Assembly (NCBI GenBank): GCA_947497475.1
Contig: CANMGS010000001.1
Coordinates: 496,001 to 560,000 of the forward strand
Source: an uncultured Amylibacter sp.
Lineage (GTDB): Bacteria; Pseudomonadota; Alphaproteobacteria; Rhodobacterales; Rhodobacteraceae
Reading direction: 5' to 3'
DNA: 64,000 bases
Within the stretch, counting starts at the first letter, position 1, and every line of letters begins with the position of its first letter. Shown here in pieces: positions 53,028 to 62,006 of this stretch. The notes below the pieces were generated by a model. That model was not told the DNA's origin and searched no databases. It saw nothing but the letters and a program-made list of their open reading frames with translations. A program made the translations under genes and the position numbers.

Positions 53028-54457
53028 GCTGATCTCCGAGCGTCAGAGCTGGCCAATGGGAACACTTTTGCTGCGTTCAACAACCATTTTGGATCGAATA
53101 CATCTTTAACGCGCATCTGCGCATCCAAGTCAGCATCTGTATATTGTGTACTCATAAGATCGCGTTTTTCAACGCCGACACCATGTTCGCCCGTCAAACA
53201 TCCGCCCACTTCTACGCAAAGTTTCAAGATGTCTGCCCCGAATTCTTCGCATAACTCCAAGTCACCAGGCTTGTTCGCATCAAACAAAATCAATGGGTGC
53301 ATATTGCCGTCACCTGCATGGAATACATTCGCCACTTTCAAACCATATTGTTCGGACATTTCACCGATGCGACGCAATACCAATGGCAACTCGCTGACTG
53401 GGATTGTCCCGTCCAAACACATGTAATCATTGATCCGACCCATCGCCCCAAAAGCAGCTTTACGGCCAGCCCAGATCGCGGCGGATTCTTCTGCGGATTT
53501 ACTTTCGCGTAATTCTACAGGGTCGTGTTTTTTTGCAATCGCTACGATTTTTGAAAGTTGTTCGTCAATTTCCTCATCAGAACCTTCCACCTCGACAATC
53601 AACACGGCCTCTGCGGTTGGGTAGCCCGCTTGAGCGAAATCTTCGACAGCCTCGACGCAAGGCTTGTCCATAAATTCGATTGCTACAGGTAAAACGCCTG
53701 CTTTGATGATGTCTGACACACAAGCACCAGCTACTTCGTTACTGTTAAAGCCCATCAAAATAGGACGCGCACCTTCTGGTTTACGCAAGATACGAAGTGT
53801 TGCTTCGGTAACCACACCAAGCTGCCCTTCGGAGCCACAAATCACACCCAAAAGATCAAGGCCTGCATTGTCCAAATATGCGCCGCCAATGTCGACGATT
53901 TCACCGTCCATCATCACCATTTTGACACCAAGAAGATTGTTTGTTGTAACACCGTATTTCAGACAATGTGCGCCACCTGAGTTCATCGCAACATTACCTG
54001 CAATCGCACAAGCCAATTGGCTGGATGGATCAGGAGCATAAAAGAAATCATTTTCCTCAACCGCACCTGTCACGCTTAGGTTTGTACGGCCAGATTGCAC
54101 ACGAATATAACGGTCATCGTAATTGGTTTCCAAAACACCGTTCATACGGGCAATACCAAGGATTACGCAATCTTCGGTTGGCAGCGCCCCACCTGCAAGT
54201 GATGTGCCAGAGCCACGTGGCACAACTGGTACACCTTCGGCATGGCAAATTTTTAAGACAGCAGATACCTCTTCTGTCGTACTTGGCAGAACAGCAATCA
54301 TGGGTGCACAACGATAGGCTGTTAGACCATCACATTCATAAGCATGTGTTTCACGCTCTTCAAAGATCACAGCGTCTTTGGGCAAAACCTTTAAAAGCTT
54401 TTGTACAATCTCTGATTTACGATCCAAAACGGTTATATCTGGCTTTGGCATTTCCAT
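53024..54457 (-). CDS. glcD: Glycolate dehydrogenase, catalytic FAD subunit GlcD
   Basis: A 477-residue FAD-linked oxidase with the PCMH domain (PVVPRGSGTSLAGGALP, PSSQLACAIAGNVAMNSGGAHCLKYG) and C-terminal FAD-oxidase domain (NVFHAGDGNMHPLILFD, GGCLTGEHGVGVEK). It oxidises glycolate to glyoxylate; glycolate is abundantly excreted by phytoplankton, which fits a marine heterotroph. The first ATG (54457) and a second two codons on are both possible. An operator overlaps its promoter. Confidence 0.96.
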   Translation of the reverse strand: MEMPKPDITVLDRKSEIVQKLLKVLPKDAVIFEERETHAYECDGLTAYRCAPMIAVLPSTTEEVSAVLKICHAEGVPVVPRGSGTSLAGGALPTEDCVILGIARMNGVLETNYDDRYIRVQSGRTNLSVTGAVEENDFFYAPDPSSQLACAIAGNVAMNSGGAHCLKYGVTTNNLLGVKMVMMDGEIVDIGGAYLDNAGLDLLGVICGSEGQLGVVTEATLRILRKPEGARPILMGFNSNEVAGACVSDIIKAGVLPVAIEFMDKPCVEAVEDFAQAGYPTAEAVLIVEVEGSDEEIDEQLSKIVAIAKKHDPVELRESKSAEESAAIWAGRKAAFGAMGRINDYMCLDGTIPVSELPLVLRRIGEMSEQYGLKVANVFHAGDGNMHPLILFDANKPGDLELCEEFGADILKLCVEVGGCLTGEHGVGVEKRDLMSTQYTDADLDAQMRVKDVFDPKWLLNAAKVFPLASSDARRSA

Positions 54458-54480
54458 GGCGCGACTCTCATTTATCCATA

Positions 54481-54519
54481 ATTGGTAATTTTATATTACC
54501 AATTACAGAAATTAACAAG
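54481..54519 (-). promoter_or_regulatory. glcDEF promoter with perfect palindromic operator
   Basis: On the minus strand TTGTTA (plus 54514-54519) and TATAAA (plus 54491-54496) are separated by exactly 17 bases. The perfect inverted repeat AATTGGTAAT / ATTACCAATT (54481-54490 and 54496-54505, 5-base centre) covers the -10 box. TTGGT..ACCAA dyads are typical of FadR-subfamily GntR regulators such as GlcC, LldR and PdhR. No GntR gene lies in this window. Confidence 0.75.
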
Positions 54520-54536
54520 CGCTTTCGAAAAATGCT

Positions 54537-56615
54537 TTATCGGCTTTCAAGCCGCCATGCACCAATGACCAATAATCCAACAAACAGCAATAGCACCCAT
54601 GCTGGTAAAAGCGGTTTACTGGTTATATCCGTCGTCACATATGCATCGCGGGGTGTTAGACCAATCCAATCACGCCCACCTGCCGCTCTGCCTAGCCCAA
54701 CAAGGCGAATTTTTGGTACGTACACATCATGTATAGCTAAGGCTGCGCCTTTGGTCTGCTTAACAATAGGGTTCAGTTTATCAGCACTTGCAATCGTATT
54801 CTCAAATTCTTTGGGTGAACTTGGGCCCAATGCAAATACGGACGATAACAAACCATCCGACAAACGGTATAACCCATTTTCCAACCCTTGGAATTCGCCC
54901 TGCCAACGTCCTGGCCCCACTTCGTTTAAGGATAATTCAAATATTGTTCCATCTGGGGTTTCTATTGTTACAGGCTTATTCGTTTCTTCCACAGAGCGCC
55001 GCACAATTGTGACCTTTTGACCAACAGCCGTTGCAGTCAAACGCTCTTCTTCTAATTCTGGCTCTTTCATCATCCAATGACCAAGACGACGTAGTAATTC
55101 AAGCTGAGGGCCACCGCCCTCAAATCCCCGCGACCAAAGCCAAGCATGATCAGATAAAAGCAATGCAATACGTCCTTGTTCAACACGGTCCAATACCAAC
55201 AATGGGCGTCCATCTACCCCTGTCATGACCGTTGTCCCCGAGACAGGCTCTGCATCGATATGGCGAAACCACCTGCCCCAAGCAGCGTCAGATGCATCAT
55301 CAACAATCGGCGAAAAACTTTCCAGATTTTCTGTTACAGGGTGACGTGTACCGACATCCGATACAGTGGGAGTGTACCCTTCTTCATATATCCGTGCCGT
55401 AGGTTGTGCTGGTAAAACTTCTGCCAAAGGTGTTCTGAACATACTGTTCACACCAGCAAAAGCTGGCCCTGAGGCAACCAATACGGCCCCACCTCGTTTC
55501 ACATAGTTTACAACACTGGATAAATACGACGGCGGCAATAATCCCCGTTTCGAATAACGATCAAAAATAATTAGATCAAATTCATCCACTTTTTCCAAAA
55601 ATAATTCGCGCGTTGGAAATGCAATCAAAGACAATTCTCGTACAGGTACGTTATCTTGTTTTTCAGGTGGGCGAAGAATGGTAAAATGCACCAGATCAAC
55701 AGCGCTGTCTGATTTCAATAAATTGCGCCAAGTCCGCTCTCCAGCATACGGCTCACCAGACACCAATAAAACGCGCAAACGATCCCGAACACCGTTAATA
55801 GATACGACTGCGGAATTATTACGTTCAGTCAATTCACCTTCTACAGGCACAACATTGAATTGCAGGACATTGATGCCACCATGCGGTAAGCGTAAGGGCA
55901 TTTCTAAGTCTTTGTTAGTTTCCAAATCAAAAGCAACGGGATCGCCATCATCTATAGCAATCTCGACACGTGCTTTGCCGCGCACAGCCGCTGGCACCTT
56001 GCCCTGATCTTCTATGCGCAATGTCAGCGTTATAACTTCATCCAAGATGGCAAAGGCGGGTGCATTTTTAACAACCAATCTGCGGTCCCAATCATTCTTT
56101 TCACCTGTAAGTAAAACATGTACTGGAAAGTTAAATTTACTTGCAATCTCTGCATCATGCACTTGGCCATCTGTAACCAAAACAGCACCAGCAATACGGT
56201 TTGAAGCCACTTCATTTATAGTACTGTTCAATGCCGTGATCAGGAATGTACCATCTTCTTGATTAGAGGTGTCATTTTCGATTTCTACTTGCTTAACCTC
56301 AAAATTATCAAGCCCCCCAATTGTGGCGACCAATTCAGTGACTGCGTCTTCGATTTGAAAAGGGCGTGCTGCCACAGTTTGGCTTTCAGATTTATCGACG
56401 ACAACCAAAACAATATTTGAAAGCTCTTCACGTGCTTCTTCTTGCAAACTTGGTTCTGCCAATGCCGTCAATAAAGCTAATGCGGCAAGCCCCCGTAAGG
56501 CCCAACCAGATAAACCCCGCCATAAGCAAAAAAGAATACATATGGCGGCAACCGCTGCGAGGCCATAAATGACACTCCAAGGTATTAAAGGATTGAAAGT
56601 AATACTAACATCCAT
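54537..56615 (-). CDS. Membrane protein with vWA-like and glutamine-amidotransferase-like domains
   Basis: A 692-residue protein with two N-terminal membrane helices (about 13-32, 37-54) and a C-terminal one (about 668-686). After the second helix lies a vWA-like segment with an intact MIDAS triad D74-x-S76-x-S78 (VVDKSES). A later region (LLVSGEPYAGERTWRNLL, FDLIIFDRYSKRGLLPPSY) resembles class I amidotransferase-like folds. It is the last gene of the MoxR operon, one base after the preceding stop. Similar proteins end the conserved envelope-integrity operon of Rhizobium leguminosarum; the biochemical role is unknown. Confidence 0.75.
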   Translation of the reverse strand: MDVSITFNPLIPWSVIYGLAAVAAICILFCLWRGLSGWALRGLAALALLTALAEPSLQEEAREELSNIVLVVVDKSESQTVAARPFQIEDAVTELVATIGGLDNFEVKQVEIENDTSNQEDGTFLITALNSTINEVASNRIAGAVLVTDGQVHDAEIASKFNFPVHVLLTGEKNDWDRRLVVKNAPAFAILDEVITLTLRIEDQGKVPAAVRGKARVEIAIDDGDPVAFDLETNKDLEMPLRLPHGGINVLQFNVVPVEGELTERNNSAVVSINGVRDRLRVLLVSGEPYAGERTWRNLLKSDSAVDLVHFTILRPPEKQDNVPVRELSLIAFPTRELFLEKVDEFDLIIFDRYSKRGLLPPSYLSSVVNYVKRGGAVLVASGPAFAGVNSMFRTPLAEVLPAQPTARIYEEGYTPTVSDVGTRHPVTENLESFSPIVDDASDAAWGRWFRHIDAEPVSGTTVMTGVDGRPLLVLDRVEQGRIALLLSDHAWLWSRGFEGGGPQLELLRRLGHWMMKEPELEEERLTATAVGQKVTIVRRSVEETNKPVTIETPDGTIFELSLNEVGPGRWQGEFQGLENGLYRLSDGLLSSVFALGPSSPKEFENTIASADKLNPIVKQTKGAALAIHDVYVPKIRLVGLGRAAGGRDWIGLTPRDAYVTTDITSKPLLPAWVLLLFVGLLVIGAWRLESR

Positions 56616-56616
56616 A

Positions 56617-59385
56617 TTACTGCCCCAATCTGTCTAATAAAGCGGGCACGTGAACCTGATCGGATTTATAGTTCCCAGTAAGAACGTACATAATCAAGTT
56701 CACACCAAAACGTTGTGCATATTCACGCTGTAGTTGCCCAGCTTGGCCGCGCCCAACAGGGAACATATAGCGTCCGTTTTGATCAATAGCCCAAGCTGCT
56801 GCCCAGTCATTTGCACCGATAACCACGGGTGTCACACCATCATTTGCATTTCGAAACGGAACACCTTCGATTTTTGTTGATTCTGCTTGTGATGCCTCAA
56901 TCCAAACGGTTGAGCCAAGATGACGTCCTGGAAAATCTTTCATCAAGTAAAAAGAACGCGCCAGAACATGGTCTTCTGGTACGGGCTCTAGGGGTGGTAT
57001 TTCCAATTGTGCTGCAATTTTTTTCAATACACGGCCATTTGCTGTACCACCTGTTATTGCAGAAGACAGATGTGCATCACGGGTATCAAATAATATCATT
57101 CCACCACTGCGCAAGAAACGGTTCAATTTTGTAACGGCAGCGTCACTTGGTGGCTTCTGGCCTTCGCTCATAGGCCAATACAAAAATGGATAAAGCGACA
57201 ACTCATCCGTTTCGATATCCACCCCAACTGGGGCAATAGGTTCGACAGAAGTTCGCCGATGTAGCTCTGTTGAAAGGCCCAACAATCCTGCTTCGGATGC
57301 GCGATCCACTTTGGGATCGCCTGTGCGAACATATCCAAGAACCGTATTGTTTATAATACTCGACAAGACGTCATCCGACTGCGCGTAGCTTTTTTCTGGA
57401 ATACCAATAGATGCTAAAATCATTACAGCGGCCATTTGCCCAACAAACCGCTTTGTCAATTTTCCGCTTAACCAAAGAGACGCAAAGATATCCAACAACA
57501 ATAATCCAAAAGCTGCGATCAGAATATATGGCTTTAGAAACAGTTGTGATGTTTTCCCCAATGATAGAAAGGTCGTGCCAAGCGGCCAATCTGCACGGTT
57601 TAAATCTTGGTCATTGGACATCACATTCAATGCTGCTTTGCGTCCCGAGTTCGTATAAACACCAGCAGGTAATTCTGACGATACCGCTTTTGTTGCAAGT
57701 TGCTCACCTTGCACACCCGCCAACCCATCAACAGCTCTTACAGTGCCAAATGCGCCTATAATTTCTTCTGGTTGCCAAACCAAGCCTTCCAAATCATCGA
57801 TTTCATCGATTGTTCCAGAGGTGGATACAGCCAAACGCTCAAACATTTGTACAAACAAGCCTGACAATGGTAAATTTGACCATTCTGCATTGGCAGTAAC
57901 GTGAAATAGAACTACGCGGCCACTTCCAACAGTCTTTTGCGTGACCAGTGGTGTGCCATCTTGCAACTCTGCAACCACACGATCGGCCAGATTTGGATCT
58001 GGTTGGGCAATCACTTGGCTGCTTATACTTACATCTTCAGGCACTTTCAGTCCATGGAAACTGGTCCCTTCGACAAAATCTTGGATAGTTTTAGGAGATC
58101 CCCACGACATTGCTCCACCAACACTGCGGCCGCCAGCACGCAAACGAACAGGCAAAAGTGGGTGTTCTTCACGCAGCCCAATCTGACTGGCTGCCAATCG
58201 TGGGCCTGCAAAACGAACAAGTAAGCCGCCATCTTCGACCCATTTCAAGACATTGTCTGTATCTGTAGAACTGAGTTTACCAATATCTACAAAAATCAAA
58301 ACATCAGGACCAGCTTGCAATGTGGTTTTTAAATCCACTTCGATCACATCTGCGGTCGGCACCAATGCTTTGCGCAAATAAAATACATCCGACACTAAGT
58401 TAGAGCCTTCTTGTTGATCAGACGGTGCAATAATACCAATCTTGCGACGTTGAACTGTATCGCCTGTTACAGCAACCGCACCCGCGGATCGACGATTATC
58501 AACCGCAATAGATTTCACACGATTGCGCAACTCAGTTGGCATATCAAAGATTAAGTCCACATCCGTTTCTGTCGCTGCGAACCTACCAGTAGCAGTTCCC
58601 AAAACTTGCAAAGCACCATTTGGATCTGGGCCAACAGCGTTTAATGTAATTTCAGATACGCCATCTGCAAAGCTGCGGGTCACCTTGGCAACCATATCAC
58701 CCTCTTCTACACGGGGTGAAGACAATGCTATAACAGGGACATCGTTTTGTACAACTGAAACAGACCCTTTATCCGCTAATACATTCATGAGATCCGGACG
58801 ATTAGGGTCTTCCAAACCGTCAGAAAACCACACCGTATCATATGTGCCTTCTTGCGCAGATAAATACGTTTGCCATGCCATATAGTCTGGGCGCCAAGCA
58901 TTAGGGAGTAAGGATGCAACACGTTGTAGTGAAGCTGTTGGTGATGTGAATTGCAAAGGAACATTAGGTTGCGGCGTATCCGTCAGCGTTAATAAAGCCG
59001 TTGGTTGGTTGTTTTGGTCTGCGGCGCGCAAAACTTCGGTTAACTTTTCTTGGCGCTGCTTCCAATCTGGTGCACTCGCCCAACTGCTATCAATAAGAAT
59101 GACGAGATTATTGCTGGACGGTTTTACGTCCGTTGGATTCAGAATTGGCGCAGCAAACCCGATGATAGTGGCCGCAAGAGCCCCAATACGCAAAGCTAAC
59201 AACCACCAAGGCGTTCGATCTGGTGTCGTCTCTTTGTCTTTTAGGCCAAGCAATAATAGGATACCTGGAAAATACGCCCGTATGGGTGCAGGTGGAACTG
59301 CACGTAGTAACCACCATAAAATCGGCAATAAAACCAAGGCCCATAACAAAATTGGCGACACAAAGCTTAAGTTTAACCCGAACAT
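56617..59385 (-). CDS. BatA/vWA-DUF4159 membrane protein
   Basis: A 922-residue protein. The N-terminus has the BatA-type double membrane hairpin (FVSPILLWALVLLPILWWLL and WWLLALRIGALAATIIGFAA). Next comes a vWA-like region with a degenerate MIDAS (LIDSSWAS), a mid-protein membrane segment near 640-665, and a C-terminal DUF4159 domain (PFLYWPMSEGQKPPS, RSGGMILFDTRDA, PVGRGQAGQLQRE, NLIMYVLTGNYK). The ATG at 59385 overlaps the DUF58 stop as TAATG; an upstream frame extension overlaps that gene and is rejected. Probably a partner of the MoxR ATPase. Confidence 0.83.
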   Translation of the reverse strand: MFGLNLSFVSPILLWALVLLPILWWLLRAVPPAPIRAYFPGILLLLGLKDKETTPDRTPWWLLALRIGALAATIIGFAAPILNPTDVKPSSNNLVILIDSSWASAPDWKQRQEKLTEVLRAADQNNQPTALLTLTDTPQPNVPLQFTSPTASLQRVASLLPNAWRPDYMAWQTYLSAQEGTYDTVWFSDGLEDPNRPDLMNVLADKGSVSVVQNDVPVIALSSPRVEEGDMVAKVTRSFADGVSEITLNAVGPDPNGALQVLGTATGRFAATETDVDLIFDMPTELRNRVKSIAVDNRRSAGAVAVTGDTVQRRKIGIIAPSDQQEGSNLVSDVFYLRKALVPTADVIEVDLKTTLQAGPDVLIFVDIGKLSSTDTDNVLKWVEDGGLLVRFAGPRLAASQIGLREEHPLLPVRLRAGGRSVGGAMSWGSPKTIQDFVEGTSFHGLKVPEDVSISSQVIAQPDPNLADRVVAELQDGTPLVTQKTVGSGRVVLFHVTANAEWSNLPLSGLFVQMFERLAVSTSGTIDEIDDLEGLVWQPEEIIGAFGTVRAVDGLAGVQGEQLATKAVSSELPAGVYTNSGRKAALNVMSNDQDLNRADWPLGTTFLSLGKTSQLFLKPYILIAAFGLLLLDIFASLWLSGKLTKRFVGQMAAVMILASIGIPEKSYAQSDDVLSSIINNTVLGYVRTGDPKVDRASEAGLLGLSTELHRRTSVEPIAPVGVDIETDELSLYPFLYWPMSEGQKPPSDAAVTKLNRFLRSGGMILFDTRDAHLSSAITGGTANGRVLKKIAAQLEIPPLEPVPEDHVLARSFYLMKDFPGRHLGSTVWIEASQAESTKIEGVPFRNANDGVTPVVIGANDWAAAWAIDQNGRYMFPVGRGQAGQLQREYAQRFGVNLIMYVLTGNYKSDQVHVPALLDRLGQ

Positions 59386-60275
59386 TATACTTTGCCCCCC
59401 AACGCTTGATACAACCATAACAGTTGTGGTGTTGCTGGTGCATTTGTAAGAACACAAGAGTATCGCCATCCTGTGCGTTTGGATAGTTGCTGCAAAGCTG
59501 CTTTGCGTTCAATTAATCGTTCTTGATATTCTTCGCGCAGCGATTGGGCACGTAGGGTTTCAAATTTCTGGTGTCCATTCATACTGAGCAATACAGTACG
59601 TCCCTTGAATGGGAAGTGCTGTTCCACAGGGTCCAAAACCTGCATAATATAACCATCTACATTTTGATGTGCTGCATGAGATAAGCTTTCAAAAATCATA
59701 TCCCAATCACCAAGGAAGTCCGAAATAAAAACAGCCTTTTGCCCTTGTTTCATATCTTTTTTGGGCGGCACTCCAAAGTCTTGTTCTGGTGATGTCTGTA
59801 CCAATGCAGACGCAAGCTTATCTACATGCCCAATGCCTTGTCGCGCGGAATCAGGCAAATCCATCAAGCCGACTTTCTCACCAGCTTTTGCTAATAAAAT
59901 GCTAAGCGCTAATGCCAAAACATTTGCCCGCATCATTTTCAGAGGCAATGCATCATCAGACCTAAATCCCATAGAAGCACAACGATCCGCCCAAATATGA
60001 ACAGATTGCGTATTTTGCCATTCTTGCTGACGTACAAAATGCGCATCTGATCTTGCAGAACGACGCCAATCTATATCACGTATAGAATCTGTATCCATCG
60101 CTGTACGATATTGCCAAAACTCTTCACCTACACCTGCGCGTCTTCGTCCGTGCGACCCTAAACTAATGGTCGCAGCCAGTTGCCGCGCATCTGCCAAAAG
60201 TTCGGCAAAACCATGTGCCAAATTTTCCGCATCTTTGCGGATAGACACAGGTGACATATTTAGATTTGGGTTCAA
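59385..60275 (-). CDS. DUF58 domain protein
   Basis: A 296-residue soluble protein of the DUF58 family. It has GRRRAGVGEEFWQYRTAMDTDSIRDIDWRRSARSD (family core, split here: RTAMDTDSIRDIDWRRSAR) and the vWA-like HIWADRCASMGFRSDD. The family accompanies MoxR ATPases nearly everywhere. The start overlaps moxR by 4 bases. It probably bridges the ATPase and the vWA membrane proteins. Confidence 0.9.
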   Translation of the reverse strand: MNPNLNMSPVSIRKDAENLAHGFAELLADARQLAATISLGSHGRRRAGVGEEFWQYRTAMDTDSIRDIDWRRSARSDAHFVRQQEWQNTQSVHIWADRCASMGFRSDDALPLKMMRANVLALALSILLAKAGEKVGLMDLPDSARQGIGHVDKLASALVQTSPEQDFGVPPKKDMKQGQKAVFISDFLGDWDMIFESLSHAAHQNVDGYIMQVLDPVEQHFPFKGRTVLLSMNGHQKFETLRAQSLREEYQERLIERKAALQQLSKRTGWRYSCVLTNAPATPQLLWLYQALGGKV

Positions 60276-61279
60276 GCTGCCGCCTCTTTACCCAGCGCTT
60301 TACCTGCAAGGTTTGTGATTATGCGATCCAGAGTCTCGCCTTGAGCTTTGGCGGAGAAATTCAATGCCATACGATGCACAAGTGCAGGATGCGCCAATGC
60401 TTCGACATCATCCAATGATGGCGCCAAACGCCCTTGGATCAACGCACGTGCACGTGTAGCAAGCATCAAAGCTTGCGCTGCACGTGGGCCTGGCCCCCAT
60501 CCGATCGCTTCTTGAATGAATGTATCAGAAGTTTCTTCTGGTCGCGCAGAACGCACCAAATCCAAGATCGCTTCAACAACGCTTTCGCCAACAGGCATGC
60601 GGCGCACAATCTCTTGAGCTGCTATCAACTGTTTTGGTTTGAACACTTGATCAGCAACAGCTTCATCGAAACCCGTTGTTGCCAATAGAATTTCACGTTC
60701 TGTATCGCGGTCAGGAAAGCCAACATCAATTTGCAGCAAAAAGCGATCCAGCTGAGCTTCTGGTAACGGATAAGTTCCCTCTTGCTCAATCGGGTTTTGT
60801 GTTGCCAACACGTGAAAGGGCTCTGCCATTTTGCGCGTTTGCCCAGCGATTGAAACTTCCCGTTCCTGCATCGCTTGCAATAACGCTGATTGTGTACGCG
60901 GACTGGCGCGGTTGATCTCATCAGCCATTAACAGCTGACAAAAAATTGGCCCCTCAACAAAACGAAACGCACGTTTCCCATCTTCGGCAATATCCAAGAT
61001 TTCCGAGCCTAGAATATCCGCTGGCATCAAATCTGGCGTAAACTGTACACGGTTTGAATTCAGTCCCATCACAGTTCCAAGCGTTTCCACCAAACGTGTT
61101 TTCGCCAACCCAGGCGCACCAACCAGCAATGCATGTCCACCACTTAGAAGCGCTGTTAAGGATAATTCAACGACCTTTGATTGCCCAATCACGCATTTTT
61201 CGATGTTATTTTTTGCGGATTCTAATAGGCCACCCAACTCATCTATCTGTTTTGCTAACGTATTTGTCGTATTGGCCAT
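60272..61279 (-). CDS. MoxR-family AAA+ ATPase
   Basis: A 335-residue AAA+ ATPase with Walker A GAPGLAKTRL (54-63), Walker B LLMADEINRASPRTQSALL and a sensor/arginine region in ATQNPIEQEGTYPLPEAQLDRF. These are hallmark MoxR sequences. MoxR proteins are chaperone-like and act with vWA proteins on assembly of complexes. It is the first gene of a four-gene operon (moxR, DUF58, BatA-DUF4159, vWA/GATase). The ATG at 61279 faces the DUF1285 gene across a 66-base divergent promoter interval. Confidence 0.95.
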   Translation of the reverse strand: MANTTNTLAKQIDELGGLLESAKNNIEKCVIGQSKVVELSLTALLSGGHALLVGAPGLAKTRLVETLGTVMGLNSNRVQFTPDLMPADILGSEILDIAEDGKRAFRFVEGPIFCQLLMADEINRASPRTQSALLQAMQEREVSIAGQTRKMAEPFHVLATQNPIEQEGTYPLPEAQLDRFLLQIDVGFPDRDTEREILLATTGFDEAVADQVFKPKQLIAAQEIVRRMPVGESVVEAILDLVRSARPEETSDTFIQEAIGWGPGPRAAQALMLATRARALIQGRLAPSLDDVEALAHPALVHRMALNFSAKAQGETLDRIITNLAGKALGKEAAA

Positions 61280-61345
61280 GACAAAAGCCTTTCAAAATAT
61301 TACTCTTATACTACCTATTAAACGAAACTAATGCGCGCCTGACAA

Positions 61346-61948
61346 ATGACAAATCAAAAAGATGACCAAAAAGTTATAAAACCAACGGCTGACATCATAG
61401 CTCAGTCGGCACAAGCGGTCTCAAAAAAGGGCCCGCCGCCCGTTCACCTGTGGAATCCGCCATTTTGCGGTGATTTGGACATGCGCATCGCGCGTGATGG
61501 TACATGGTTCTATTTGGGAACCCCAATCGGCCGTATGCCGCTGGTTAAGCTGTTTTCATCTATCATTCGCAAAGATGGCGATGACTATTTCTTAGTGACA
61601 CCTGTGGAAAAAGTCGGAATCACAGTGGACGACGCCCCATTCCTTGGCATTGACTACGAGGTTGAGGGTTCTGGCAAAGATCAGGTGATTACATTTACCA
61701 CACAAGTGGATGACACAGCCGTTGCAGGACCTGAGAGCCCCATTCGTGTTGTACGTGACCCTGAAACAGGTGAGCCATCACCCTATGTTTTGATCCGCGC
61801 GAATCTTGAAGCCTTGATCGATCGCAAAAGTTTCTATCGTTTAGTGGACATTGGCGTACATGAGAAACATGAAGGCGAACAATGGTTCGGCGTTTGGTCA
61901 TCAGGAATGTTCTTTCCGATTATTCCATCTGCAGAGTTAGACGGTTAA
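61346..61948 (+). CDS. DUF1285 family protein
   Basis: A 200-residue soluble protein of the DUF1285 family. It has PPVHLWNPPFCGDLDMRIARDG (core GDLDMRIARDGTWFYLGTPI), RKDGDDYFLVTPVEKVGI, and the C-terminal RKSFYRLVDIGVHE and WFGVWSSGMFFP. The function is not established. It is divergent from the MoxR operon, an arrangement that recurs in alphaproteobacteria as far as I recall. Confidence 0.87.
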   Translation: MTNQKDDQKVIKPTADIIAQSAQAVSKKGPPPVHLWNPPFCGDLDMRIARDGTWFYLGTPIGRMPLVKLFSSIIRKDGDDYFLVTPVEKVGITVDDAPFLGIDYEVEGSGKDQVITFTTQVDDTAVAGPESPIRVVRDPETGEPSPYVLIRANLEALIDRKSFYRLVDIGVHEKHEGEQWFGVWSSGMFFPIIPSAELDG

Positions 61949-62006
61949 GTAAAATCTCATACAGTTTTCTTATCGCTTAAATATCCCCTGCGCGGAACGC
62001 AGAAAA

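Noticed and set aside
53968-55020. A 350-codon plus-strand open frame across the glcD start and the next gene
   Set aside because: It runs antisense through glcD, its promoter palindrome and the vWA gene; the product is rich in H, Q and R with no domain, as expected for a shadow frame.
59386-59469. N-terminal extension of the BatA-DUF4159 protein
   Set aside because: The added residues lie within the DUF58 coding region, and the TAATG junction at 59385 gives the expected coupled start before the first membrane helix.
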